A DNA stretch of 64,000 nucleotides from Ornithinimicrobium sp. INDO-MA30-4. GTDB lineage: Bacteria; Actinomycetota; Actinomycetes; Actinomycetales; Dermatophilaceae. Under the pieces are notes generated by a model, which was given only the letters and a program-made list of their open reading frames with translations, had not been told where the DNA came from and did no database searches. The stretch spans positions 48,121-112,120 of the forward strand of contig NZ_CP091057.1 of the NCBI RefSeq assembly GCF_021535045.1, written 5' to 3'. Of the stretch, positions 1 to 8,661 are shown one piece after another. A program made the translations under genes and the position numbers. Within the stretch, counting starts at the first letter, position 1. The number at the start of each line of letters is the position of its first letter.

Positions 1-229
1 GTGCCAGGTCAATCACCGAGCGGGCGAGTCGGTCCATCGAAGAAACTCGGACGGTGTCACCGCGACGGACATGGCGCAACATCCGGATGAGTTCTGGGCG
101 TTCGGCGCGGGATTTTCCGCTGACATGGTCGGTGAACGTTTCATCGACGGTGCCGATGGCGGCGATCTGCCGTGCTGGGTTTTGCTCGACGCTGCTGACT
201 CGTACGTAGCCCACGATTTGTCCCGACAT
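1..229 (-). CDS. Serine recombinase (resolvase/invertase family), N-terminal part only
   Basis: The reverse strand reads from an ATG at 229 to the window edge without a stop, giving about 76 residues of a small serine recombinase. It begins with the catalytic signature (GYVRVSS, nucleophilic serine at about residue 11) followed by the conserved vSG..RPEL segment, a GDTVRV strand and the MDRLARS helix of the resolvase N-terminal domain. Such enzymes resolve cointegrates or plasmid multimers at a nearby res site, or move a Tn3-like transposon. The gene is cut by the window start, so its DNA-binding domain is not visible, and I see no clear res repeats in the 195 bp up to the next gene. An invertase or transposon resolvase are equally possible roles. 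Confidence 0.85.
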   Translation of the reverse strand, partial: MSGQIVGYVRVSSVEQNPARQIAAIGTVDETFTDHVSGKSRAERPELIRMLRHVRRGDTVRVSSMDRLARSVIDLA

Positions 230-423
230 GTTCAGACCCTAGAACAGATGTGTGCATCTATGGTGTTTGATACTCCAGATGCTCCGATAGGTCATTCGGT
301 GTGGATGTGTGTGTTTGGGGTGTACCCCAGACGCTCACAGGTCCCGTGGTGACGCTTGGGAGTGCGCCCGGAGGGGAGTCCTACAAACTTTCGTTTCATT
401 CGTTTTGCCGGTAGACTCGGTAT

Positions 424-860
424 ATGTCGATGCTTACACGCCGCCTTGTTCCTGCTGATGTAGCGGAGCGCGGAAGTGCGCTGCTCCGTGAGTCACTCGA
501 TGATGCTTCGACCATCACCTTGGGTTCTGTCACCGTCGAGGTGAGCGATCATGCCCGGACGGTGTTGACCGAGGTGTTGGATGAACTCGCGGCTGGTCAT
601 CGGGTCGACGTTCTCCTGTTAAGGAGATGTTGAGCACGCAGGAAGCAGCAGACCTGTTGCGAGTGAGCCGACCGACTCTAGTGAAGATGCTCGAAGACGG
701 ACTGTTGTCCTACGAACAACCAGGAGTGCATCGGCGAGTGGCCCGGTCCGCTATCGACGACTTCTTGGCCCACCGCCGCAGCCGTCGTGCCAAGGCCCTT
801 GACGAACTAGCGGAGACGCACGGGTCGTCCGCTCCTGACGAGATTGTCAGTACCCGTTGA
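424..860 (+). CDS. Excisionase-type HTH antitoxin of a PIN-domain toxin pair (frameshifted)
   Basis: Two pieces read as one protein of about 146 residues. The first (424-633) is a helical N-terminal part; the second (from 627) holds a MerR/excisionase-type helix-turn-helix (LSTQEAADLLRVSRPTLVK) and a basic tail. The frame changes at about 613-618: one extra C in the 'ctcctgtt' stretch would make the reading continuous through DVLPVKEMLSTQEAA. This architecture is the usual antitoxin upstream of actinobacterial PIN toxins. The toxin start at 857 overlaps its end, so the two are translationally coupled. It should bind the toxin and repress the shared promoter, which lies in the AT-richer stretch before 424. 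I treat the break as a missing base rather than a real mutation. Confidence 0.7.
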
Positions 861-1864
861 GGGACATTGTCGTACTGGACGCTTGTGTTCTAGTGCCCTA
901 CAACCTGTCCAGTTTGTTGCTGGCCTTGGCCGAAGAAGGGCTCTACGAGCCGCGGTGGTCCGAACACATACCGAGGAGACCGAGCGGGCGCTGGTCCACA
1001 AATTGGGCCAGCCTCTCGACAAAATGGCGCGACGAATCAACGCAATGCGTAAGGCTTTTCCAGAGGCAACAGTGCACGGCTACGAATGGATGGAGGCAGG
1101 ACTCGAGTGTGACCCGAAGGACCGCCATGTGCTTGCCGCTGCTGTCGCATCGGGTGCCAGCATCCTCGTTACCACCAACTTGAAAGACTTCCCTGAAGAT
1201 GCCTGCGATCCACATGAGGTGGTCGTTGTGCACCCTGAGCAGTTCCTGTTCACGCTGCTGAACGAAGACACACCCGCCTGTGCCGAAGCCATCGAGAGAG
1301 ACGCCACACGCAAGAGTCGCCCGCGGATGACAACGCAAGACTTGCTCGCCGGGATCACCGACATTGCGCCCACGTTCGCCAATACGATGCACCAGGTGCT
1401 GTTGGCCGGTGCCGAGCCGAGTAGTGACATTCCGGCCCTTGTCGCCGCGCCAGCCGAGAATTCCCCGGCGACCGCATGGAGCAAAAGCCCCAATCCGAAA
1501 GACCCGTTTCATGTTGCGCTCAGCTGGTGGACAGCGCTCGGGGAGCGAGGTACATAGACGCCCTGCACGACACCACCCACACTCCAGAGGCTTTCGGGGA
1601 CTACGCCTGGTGCGATGCGCTACTCGATGACCTGGCGATCGCTTCAGAGGTCTACTACGCAGTCGACGCCCCAGAGCACGTAGCGTTCGTGCGCTTCTTG
1701 CCGGGATACCAGAGAGCTCTCAGGTGTTCGCGGCGTTCACCACGCGTAATGGGGCCTTCATGACCTTGTGTAAGTACGCCGACGGAACCTGGCGGGTGGG
1801 GGGACTCGGCAAGCACATGATCGGCTCCCGCAGCGTGATCCTCAAGGAGGCAGCAACCTCGTAG
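857..1864 (+). CDS. PIN-domain ribonuclease toxin with an extra C-terminal domain (several frameshifts)
   Basis: The start matches PIN toxins: an acidic first strand (VVLDACVLVP), then after a frame change at about 970 the helix TEETERALVHKLG, the DPKDRHVLAAAV motif and the final strand ILVTTNLKDFP. These supply the metal-binding acidic residues of a VapC-like RNase. Family members usually end near 190 residues, but here the reading continues through a linker (about 1420-1490) into a second region of roughly 120 residues rich in aromatic and acidic positions (frame changes at about 1550 and 1706), ending at TAG 1862-1864. That region resembles a small NTF2/SnoaL-like alpha-beta fold, but I cannot assign it. 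The upstream antitoxin overlaps by 4 bp. Confidence 0.6.
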
Positions 1865-2265
1865 GAACAACCGACCTCACGTCGAGGTGCCAGCCCCCAA
1901 CACTTCCTCGAGTTCGGTTACCCCAAAGTCCCCACGTACGGCCCCGGCGAAAAGACCGCGTCACGCAACCCAGCCAGGCACCTTGGGTACCGAGGGAAAC
2001 CGACTTAACCACCACCATTCCCGCCCCTTCGTCCCAAGCCGCAGTGCTGAACCCTAAACGCAGCTCGACACGCGTTCTCACACATGGGCCCACGCAGGTG
2101 CTGTGGTTGTCTTCAAAAGGCTGGCAAGAGCGATGAACGCTAACGACCGTTTCTGATAGGGAAGACAGGTGACTAGTTATCTATTTTTAGATAGATGGAT
2201 AACTAGTTTTCACAAGATGAGGGTTTTGCTGGGGCTTGCTAGGCGTGCGGGGTTGAGGATGGGGG
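1865..2265. other. Intergenic stretch with an AT-rich nested inverted repeat
   Basis: No convincing gene is present in these 400 bp. The one notable structure is the inverted repeat at 2172-2207, listed separately, which lies about 60 bp before the next start codon and may carry its promoter or operator. Confidence 0.5.
2172..2207. repeat. AT-rich nested inverted repeat
   Basis: Perfect 10-bp arms ACTAGTTATC (2172-2181) and GATAACTAGT (2198-2207) flank a 16-bp spacer. A second overlapping pair, ATCTAT (2179-2184) and ATAGAT (2191-2196), can form an alternative hairpin. The site is strikingly AT-rich against its GC-rich surroundings and sits 58 bp upstream of the membrane-protein gene at 2266. 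It could be an operator, a recombinase crossover site or a recombined end. The sequence alone does not decide. Confidence 0.6.
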
Positions 2266-3054
2266 ATGACTGATAAGAAGGCGAACAGGGCGGGCAAGGA
2301 TCCACCTAAAAAGGCGGGTTGGTGGGATCAGCGTTCGTTGTTAGTGCAGGTGGGTATGTCCGTTGGGGTGTTCATTGGGCTGTTGGTTGGGACGTTGCTG
2401 GGGTTGTGGCTCGGAGGATTGCTTGATGGGGGTATGGGGCCGGCTGTTGCTGCGGTGACAGTGCAGGCGGGTATTGGTGTGGGTGCTGTTGCGGTGGCGA
2501 CGGTGGGTTTGCGACGTCAGCGTTCAACGGAGGAGGCGTTGAAGACTGAGAAGAAGCGAATCAAGAACGAGCAGAAGAAAGATCGGGAGAAAGCTGATCT
2601 TGACCGGGGTAATGCTGAGCGTGAGCGTGTTCGGGGTTTGAGGGATCGGTTTACGACGGCTGCTGGCCAGTTGGGTGATGAGAGCGCTGCGATCCGGTTG
2701 GCGGGCGTGTACGCGATGTCGGCGTTAGCTGATGACTGGCTGACCCAAGACGAGCCGGCGGAAGCGGAGGCACAGGTGTGTGTGGATGTGTTGTGTGCGT
2801 ATCTGCGTACTCCGCGTGATCACGGGATGCGGAAGGAGGTTGAGCCCTATGACGGCGAGTCACCTACGTCGATCTCTAAACATATGAAGGCGTTGTTTGG
2901 GCCTGGACCGACGGAGGTCATGTCAGCGATGGGCGTTCTCCCAGGTCAAAGATCTGAAATAGGTCCCTGCTATGTCGTTAAGAACCACCAGTCTTCGAGC
3001 GAAACCGATTATCTATTTGGTGAAGGTCTGGACTTTCTGCTGTTGCGCCCCTAG
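2266..3054 (+). CDS. Membrane protein resembling the N-terminal half of pentapeptide-repeat proteins (truncated)
   Basis: The protein has a lysine-rich start, two membrane segments (about residues 28-52 and 60-85), and a charged coiled-coil stretch (about 90-120). It then has a helical block containing RFTTAAGQLG, AAIRLAGVYAMSALADD and VCVDVLCAYLRTP. That block is the standard lead-in to the pentapeptide-repeat domain in many actinobacterial membrane proteins. Here the repeats are absent: after residue ~200 the sequence loses similarity and ends at residue 262. The gene is therefore probably a 3'-truncated or frameshifted remnant. The function of the family is unknown. It is preceded by the AT-rich inverted repeat and followed by the secreted protein gene. 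Confidence 0.55.
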   Translation: MTDKKANRAGKDPPKKAGWWDQRSLLVQVGMSVGVFIGLLVGTLLGLWLGGLLDGGMGPAVAAVTVQAGIGVGAVAVATVGLRRQRSTEEALKTEKKRIKNEQKKDREKADLDRGNAERERVRGLRDRFTTAAGQLGDESAAIRLAGVYAMSALADDWLTQDEPAEAEAQVCVDVLCAYLRTPRDHGMRKEVEPYDGESPTSISKHMKALFGPGPTEVMSAMGVLPGQRSEIGPCYVVKNHQSSSETDYLFGEGLDFLLLRP

Positions 3055-3093
3055 AGTGCAAATACGTTTAGCGAATGCAGGGGAGAGGCAGCC

Positions 3094-3483
3094 ATGAAGC
3101 GAACCGCAAAAAAGTACACCGTTGGAGTTTTGGCAGGGTCTCTGTTGGGTTTCGGTTTAGTCGCTCCGGCACTGGCTGAAGGGAATTTCTCAGGATCGTT
3201 TAGTAGTTTTTATACTGACAGTCGGTCCAGAACCTGGTACGACGCCGCCAGCGACTCAAGTTCTAATCGCGTGTACTTCAACAGCTGCAACAAAGACTTC
3301 TCCGTGAACATTCGCCGCGAGAGGTATGGTCCGGACGTAACCGTAAATACCAGTGAATACAAGGCCAACTGTTACGGCGGAGGAGACTCCATTTACTACA
3401 CTCAGGCATCGTTTGGCGATAACTACCACTGGAGCGTAAGAAGTGGGTCAAACGTGAACGGTGCTTTCAGGGCTTGGTACTAG
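3094..3483 (+). CDS. Small secreted protein with two cysteines, unknown function
   Basis: A purine-rich ribosome site (ggggagagg) precedes the ATG. The 129-residue product starts with a classic signal peptide (basic KRTAKK, hydrophobic core, cleavage after APALA at about residue 28). The mature part of about 100 residues is rich in serine, tyrosine and asparagine, has two cysteines that could form one disulphide, and ends in an aromatic AWY. The next genes, beyond an inserted IS element, encode an ABC exporter with two membrane partners. This arrangement recalls secreted peptides or bacteriocin-like toxins with dedicated immunity transporters. The sequence is not recognisably lactococcin 972-like and I do not assign activity. 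Confidence 0.6.
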   Translation: MKRTAKKYTVGVLAGSLLGFGLVAPALAEGNFSGSFSSFYTDSRSRTWYDAASDSSSNRVYFNSCNKDFSVNIRRERYGPDVTVNTSEYKANCYGGGDSIYYTQASFGDNYHWSVRSGSNVNGAFRAWY

Positions 3484-3503
3484 CAATACGGCAGTGAGGC
3501 TGA

Positions 3504-3513
3504 CCTTCTTCCC
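3504..3513 (+). repeat. Target-site duplication, left copy
   Basis: CCTTCTTCCC directly abuts the left inverted repeat of the IS element. The identical 10 bp recur at 4820-4829 immediately outside the right end, which defines the insertion exactly and indicates a recent event. Confidence 0.9.
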
Positions 3514-4819
3514 CAGGGCCTGGGAAAGGTCGCCTGGCAGGTGCTGTGACCTGGGAGAACGTTGGGGTCGTGACCGGCGTGGCGTGTGTGACGGATGTGG
3601 CCTGTGGGCTGGGATTGGAGTTCCTACACAACGACTCCAGACCGAGGGCCACATCCGTCGATGCCATCTTCCCCGACTGTCGGCGCGAGCAGACTCGAAC
3701 GCGCCGATGACCTCATGTCCACGCTCGCCCGCGTGCCTGATCCCCGCGCCCGACGAGGAAGGCGTTACCCGCTGGCAGGGCTGCTCGCCGTCGCGGTCAG
3801 CGCCGTCCTGGCGGGCGCGAAGTCGTTCGTCGCGATCGGCGAGTGGGCCGGTGCGCTGCCTGCGGAGTCGCTGGGCGGACTCGGACTTGACCGGGCACCG
3901 GAGGCCTCGACCCTGCGCAAGCTCTTCGCCCGCATCGACGCAGCAGCGCTGGACCTCCAGCTCGCTGCCTATGCATGGGCACGGGTGGAGGTGATCCAGG
4001 GGCGACGCGTGATCGCGATCGACGGCAAGAGCGTGCGAGGAGCCCGCGACAGGCGCGAGGCCAACGGGGCCATGCCCCACCTGGTGGCCGCGCTCGACCA
4101 CGGGACCGGCGTCGTCCTGGGGCAGGTTGCGGTGACCGCCAAGTCCAACGAGATCCCCGCCCTCAGGGAGCTCCTGGCCGGGTTCGACCCTGCTGACCTG
4201 CACGGCTGCGTGGTGACGGTGGACGCTCTGCATACCCAGACCGACACCGCGGACGCCATCCTCACCGCTGGGGCGGACTACATCTTCACCGTCAAGGGCA
4301 ACCAGCCCAACCTCCTCAAGGCACTCAAGCAGCTGCCCTGGAGCAAGATCCGCGTGGTTCGCAGAGCACCGAACGCGGCCACGGCCGACGCGTCACCCGC
4401 ACCATCAAGGTCACCGACGCCCCCGCCTGGATCGGCTTCGCCCAAGCGGCCCAGATCGCCCAGCTCCGCCGCACCGTCACCCGGCACGGGAAGAAGAGCG
4501 TCGAGGTCGTCTACCTCATCACCTCCCTGCCCCACACCAGCGCAGCGCCCGCAGTCCTCGCTGCCTGGACCCAGGGCCACTGGAGCATCGAGAACAAGCT
4601 GCACTGGGTCCGCGACGTGACCTACGACGAAGACCGGTCCCAGGTCCGCACCGCCCACGCCCCTCACGTCATGGCCTCCCTACGGAACACCGCGATCGGA
4701 CTCCTACGCCTCGCAGGCTGGAGCAACATCGCCGCCGCCCTCCGACACCACGCCCGCCAACCACCCGAAACCGTGACATGGCTCCTCACCTGCTGAAACC
4801 CGACTTTTCCTCGGCCCTG
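3514..4819 (+). mobile_element. Complete ISAs1-family insertion sequence (1306 bp)
   Basis: The element is bounded by imperfect inverted repeats: the left end reads CAGGGCCTGGGAAAGGTCG, the right end read inward CAGGGCCGAGGAAAAGTCG. It carries one transposase gene and has a perfect 10-bp target duplication (3504-3513 and 4820-4829), which fits the ISAs1 family. It inserted between the secreted-protein gene and the ABC transporter genes, separating what was probably a single transcription unit. A promoter reading out of the right end could now drive the transporter. No passenger genes are present. Confidence 0.92.
3661..4796 (+). CDS. ISAs1-family transposase (one frameshift)
   Basis: The protein of about 378 residues has the H-repeat/ISAs1 DDE fold. 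An N-terminal DUF4338-like helical part ([14 protein letters not shown]) leads to the catalytic strand [11 protein letters not shown], the second catalytic region [10 protein letters not shown], and the C-terminal [21 protein letters not shown] block that supplies the last acidic residue. One base is missing at about 4358: before it the frame ends in the [11 protein letters not shown] region, after it the frame resumes at STERGHGRR and runs to TGA 4794-4796. Restoring one base gives a full-length enzyme, so the element may be active. The start at 3661 was chosen because it gives the usual family length. Confidence 0.88.
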
Positions 4820-4829
4820 CCTTCTTCCC
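4820..4829 (+). repeat. Target-site duplication, right copy
   Basis: CCTTCTTCCC, identical to 3504-3513, directly adjoins the right inverted repeat of the IS element. Confidence 0.9.
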
Positions 4830-4846
4830 TATGGGGTTTCTTAGTG

Positions 4847-5602
4847 ATGTCACCTGAGTACACTAGTAGAATGCTGCAAACAAAGTCTGTGTCGTTCAAA
4901 TACAGGGGAATCAAGCGCCGTCAGGTTCTGAAAGAAGTAGAATTTACGCTACCTAAAGGGTCGCGGGTGCTGTTGTTGGGACCGAACGGCGCCGGAAAGT
5001 CAACTCTGCTGAAACTGTTATGTGGGTATGAGAAGCCGAGCTCAGGCAGTGTTTCGGTGGGCGGAGTCACGAGTAACAAGGCTTTGCGCTCTGGGGTCTC
5101 CTGGATGCCACAAGATGCTCGGGCGCTGAGGGGCCTTTCGGTGCACGACCAGATGGAGTATGCAGGTTGGTTGTGCCGGTTGTCGAGGAAGGACTCTCAG
5201 TCTAAGGCTGCGGATATCCTTCGTCGTGTCCGGCTGGCCGACAAGCGTCATGAAGCTGCTGCCTCCTTGTCGGGGGGGCAGATGCGGCGTCTAGCCTTGG
5301 GGCAGGCGCTAATGTCGCCCGCATCCTTCCTCCTGTTAGATGAACCGACTGCGGGCCTTGACCCAGCTCAGTCGGCTAATTTCCGGGAGATGCTTACTGA
5401 ACTGAGCAGCGAGGTTGGGCTCCTGATTTCGACGCACTTGGTCGCTGATATTGATGGGCTTTTCGACCGAGTCGTGGTCATTCTGGATGGCTCCATCCGC
5501 TTCGACGGCACGCTGGATGAGTTTCGAGCGTTGGGGCCCGATGCTGAATCATCGAGCCTGGCCAGCGTCTTCACCCATGTCGTTTCCGGAGGTCTGCATT
5601 GA
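4847..5602 (+). CDS. ABC transporter ATP-binding protein
   Basis: This is an ATPase subunit of about 251 residues that powers the membrane proteins encoded next. Visible motifs in order are Walker A GPNGAGKST, a Q-loop (MPQDAR), the ABC signature LSGGQMRR, Walker B FLLLDEPTAGLD and the H-loop ISTHL. The short size and single nucleotide-binding domain suit an exporter or immunity-type transporter. The ATG at 4847 is taken as start because it lies just after the IS target duplication and keeps the full first strand; the ATG at 4871 is an alternative. The stop overlaps the permease start by 4 bp, so the genes are coupled. The native promoter was probably displaced by the IS insertion. Confidence 0.85.
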   Translation: MSPEYTSRMLQTKSVSFKYRGIKRRQVLKEVEFTLPKGSRVLLLGPNGAGKSTLLKLLCGYEKPSSGSVSVGGVTSNKALRSGVSWMPQDARALRGLSVHDQMEYAGWLCRLSRKDSQSKAADILRRVRLADKRHEAAASLSGGQMRRLALGQALMSPASFLLLDEPTAGLDPAQSANFREMLTELSSEVGLLISTHLVADIDGLFDRVVVILDGSIRFDGTLDEFRALGPDAESSSLASVFTHVVSGGLH

Positions 5603-6847
5603 GCGTTTGGGTGGCGATCAGATGGTCTGGAGCGGTCTGGGCCCTGCCGCTAATCTTTGCCGTCTCTGTCTACGTCGCGGTTATGGAGCGGGCCTACGTA
5701 GACGTGGGGTATGACCTAGCCGAGATAGCCCGGAGCTTGGGAGGGTCAATCCTGGCTGGTCCGGTTCTGGCAGCGATCTGCGCTCTACGGGCGCGGCCCT
5801 TGTGTGAGTATCTGCAGTATCAACGCCCACGCAAGGGAATGTTGACCTCTGTCGCCTTGACGTTGTGGCCTCTTCTCCTCGGCGGCCCACTTATGGTGTG
5901 CTTGGCCGTGGTGAGCGTAACCAGGGCTGTCCCCACGAGTTCCCTTGGCCTGCTCATGATGGCCGCAGTCTTTTTGTCTGTATGTGGCTGCGCTTGGCTC
6001 GGAGTGCTCGCCGCGATTTCCCTGCCGCGGGTGCTTGCAGCCCCGGTTGCAGCGGTGGTGTGTTTTGGCTGGATTGCCCTTCCACGGGGAACTCTGAGCG
6101 TCGCCCTGCGTAATATCAATTCGACGTTTGATATGTGCTGCGCCTCGACATCTCAGCCCTCTGACGGAGCCTTCTGGGGATCGATCACTTTCTCAGTCAT
6201 GCTGATTGTCGGGGCGATGATCCTCATCTCCAGCCTCAACCGGACCCGTTGGCGCAGGCCCACCCTCTTGGTTGCCGTTGTTACTCTGATGTTGGGTTCC
6301 GCAGGAGTCGCCACCGCGGCAGCACATGCTTCAGATAGCAACCTCAACGTTAATGGAGTCCAGGCACGCGGCGAAAGCACTGTCTGTCGCACTCAGGAGG
6401 GCCTCACAGTATGTGTATGGCCCGAAAACGTAAACCGAATCGGCGAAGCCCTCGAAACAGGGCTAGAGTTCAACGCGGGTTTGGAAGGGTCGGTCTACAA
6501 CCCATTAGCCATATGTCGGAAAAAGCCAACGAAGCCCCGGTCATGTTCGTGGCTAATGTGAGGTTTAGCGATGTTGCTTTACGGCAATCTATCGCTCGTG
6601 GCCTGGTGCCGGAAGCAGACACCTGTTTTACTGAGTCGGAAACACCGGCGACTGAAAAGTTAGCCAGAAAGTATGCGCTATTGGGAGGCCTGCCGCTAAG
6701 TAGCCTGGTCCAGGCGGGCGTCTCAGGTAGCGAGCTATCTGATTTGCAAAAATTTGCTGAATCCCGGGTGATGAACAAGTCGGCGCTATCCAAGCAGCCC
6801 AATCTTTAGTTGAGCAAGAATGCGTGGTAGATGATCCAAGCGGCTGA
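5599..6847 (+). CDS. ABC transporter membrane protein with a large C-terminal extracytoplasmic part (frameshifted)
   Basis: About six hydrophobic segments fill residues 1-235. A final segment at about 225-245 leads to a soluble domain of about 160 residues containing two cysteine pairs (CRTQEGLTVCVW and, later, DTCFTES and QECVVD). The domain is interrupted by frame changes at about 6505 and 6783, after which the reading ends in VVDDPSG at TGA 6845-6847. It overlaps the ATPase gene by 4 bp and the following membrane gene by 17 bp, so it is very probably the permease partner. The domain outside the cell may recognise the substrate. The family is not one I can name with confidence. Confidence 0.7.
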
Positions 6848-7445
6848 AACCTACCTCAAAGTAAGACGCTTGACGCTCTTCGTTGCAGCCACCCTGGCTT
6901 TCGCAGCGCTCTGCGCGATGTCGCAACAGCGAGTCCTCGAAGTCCCAGGGATCTTCGGCGGCGGAGCTGGCTCACTGCCGCTTAGCGCCATCCCCGTGCT
7001 GTTGCTTGCGGTAGCCCTGGCCTATTCGTTCAGCGCGCGACACGCCTACTTTGAGGCATGTGCTCCACGACAACTCGCCGTCTGGGACAGCGGCCTCTTC
7101 CTCGCGATGCTGGCCCTCGTCTGCGCTGTGCTCGGTCTGGCAGCGCTACTGTTTGGCATCGAAACTGCCACGATAGTCAGGCACGCTCTCCTGCTGTGTA
7201 GCGCTACAGCGATTGTCGGGAACATCACCAACTACGAGCTGGGAGCCAGCGCAGCCACCCTCTGGCTACTCACGGCCAGCGTCTATGGTCCTCGACTCGA
7301 CCACACAGAATATATTCGCCTCTTCCAACCAGAAGCGTTACCAGAGTTTGCCTGGGCCCTAGCCGCAGTCCTGGTCCTGACTTCTGTTGCGTCGTTCTAC
7401 GTGCCAGCTAGGCTTGCGTTCCACCATCAGGGCAACCTGGCGTAG
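6831..7445 (+). CDS. Membrane protein, probable second permease subunit of the ABC system
   Basis: The 204-residue product consists of six or so hydrophobic segments with short loops, beginning about residue 15 and ending at about residue 195. It has no extracytoplasmic domain and no recognisable catalytic motif. Its start overlaps the end of the preceding permease gene, so it is translated as part of the same operon (ATPase, large permease, small permease). Together they resemble bacteriocin or peptide exporters with two dissimilar membrane partners. No obvious terminator follows in the 236 bp before the convergent abiE genes. Confidence 0.65.
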   Translation: MIQAAETYLKVRRLTLFVAATLAFAALCAMSQQRVLEVPGIFGGGAGSLPLSAIPVLLLAVALAYSFSARHAYFEACAPRQLAVWDSGLFLAMLALVCAVLGLAALLFGIETATIVRHALLLCSATAIVGNITNYELGASAATLWLLTASVYGPRLDHTEYIRLFQPEALPEFAWALAAVLVLTSVASFYVPARLAFHHQGNLA

Positions 7446-7681
7446 AACCACTGCCTCCCACCAGGCGGTGCACAGCGTTGCTACAACTGGTGTCCCGAAA
7501 ACGCATCAACTGGAACATAGGTAACGCCATCGTCGCTTCCCCGCTCGCTAGGCTGACTGGTCTGAACCGCCGTCTAATCGCCCGCATAGAGACCCTGAAC
7601 AGGCAACATTACATAATATTGATTATCGGCGCTCTGGATGGGCCCTTGCAGATAGCAGGGAACGCTCCGTTTTCTAGGGCC

Positions 7682-8661
7682 TCAGTCGACGTTGAGCAAC
7701 GCTGAGTCCTGGCGAATCTGATCGAGAATCTCGTCAAAGGTGGGCGCTGCCTCGCTGCCGTAGTACAGCTCTTTCATAGCAGTGTCATGCCGATGAGCTA
7801 GTTCCTGGGCGAGGCCTGACTCTGGGTTGAACGCTGCACATCTAGCGAATCCCCCTTAGGAGGCTTCGCATCACCGTTAAAGGCTGCTGACACTTGATAG
7901 CAGCTCTTGAGGATCGCTCCAAACTCCTCTTTGTCCTCGAGGAGCTTCCGGACTTCACCTGTTTTGAGAAGCTGGTAGATGTCATAGAACTGACGCCCGA
8001 TCCGTGGCAACCCATGGATGGGGACTTCATGTGGGGTGGCAAAGTTATTGACTCGAAGAAGCTTCTCTATCAACGTACGGCCAGGGTGCAGGACCAGAAA
8101 ATCAAAGCTCTGCAGATCGTCCCAAGCGTCGACATCGAAGCCAGCCAATAGCAACTGTCGGCCCATGAGCGAGCTAATCTGGCGCTGGTCGCTAGGGTCG
8201 CTTCCTCCAGACTGTCCCATTTCTAGGAGAACACTAGCCGGATCAGCAATACCTTCAGATGGAGCCTCAGAATGGTCAAGAGGTGGTTCTAAATACCCCT
8301 TGCGATGGTAGGCGCCCGGTTCCCCTCCGGATTGTGCATCAGTGATCTTTGCGTCAATGAAGGAGCCTGCGTCCGTCATGATCTGTTTCATGGCCCGCCT
8401 GGGGGCCCTGGACACACTGTCTGGGTCCACGAGGAGCAGGTCGAGATCTTCAGAGAAGCGCTCTATGATTCGAAGTTTCTCTAGGCTTGTTCCACCTTTG
8501 AAGATGACTTCTCCTGGGTGCTCTTTCGAGATTCCGCGCAGTACCTCACAAACCCAATAGTCCTTCTCAACAGCGAGTGGAATTACCCCAAGTTGCTCTG
8601 CTGCCGCCAAGATTGTTGCTGCGAACTCCTCGGGCTCAGCTTCGCGCCAAAGATGAGTCAC
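7682..8661 (-). CDS. abiEii: AbiEii-type nucleotidyltransferase toxin (one frameshift)
   Basis: This is the toxin of a type IV toxin-antitoxin pair. Family members are nucleotidyltransferases that block growth by modifying RNA. The start shows the family pattern: KDYWVCEVLRGI, then the GGTSL motif and the acidic pair in RFSEDLDLLL (about residues 55-80). A run of five Cs at 7851-7855 carries a frameshift: with one more base the reading continues as FARCAAFNPESGLAQE and ends at 7682, adding about 53 residues and giving the usual length. The GTG start at 8661 overlaps the antitoxin stop by 4 bp, so both are made from the same message. Confidence 0.88.

Noticed and set aside
613..618. Programmed frameshifting between the two antitoxin pieces
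   Set aside because: No slippery heptamer or downstream stimulator is present, and the same kind of one-base loss recurs throughout the window.
3094..3483. The secreted protein as a lactococcin 972-type bacteriocin
   Set aside because: It shares secretion, aromatic content and a nearby ABC system, but it is longer, has two cysteines and lacks the family's W-rich core.
3448..4233. A 261-codon reverse-strand reading
   Set aside because: It is antisense to the ISAs1 transposase and arises from the high third-position GC of that gene.
7478..7705. A 75-codon plus-strand reading between the exporter operon and abiE
   Set aside because: It has no ATG at a plausible place with a ribosome site, runs over the end of abiEii when that gene is read in its corrected frame, and shows no recognisable motif.
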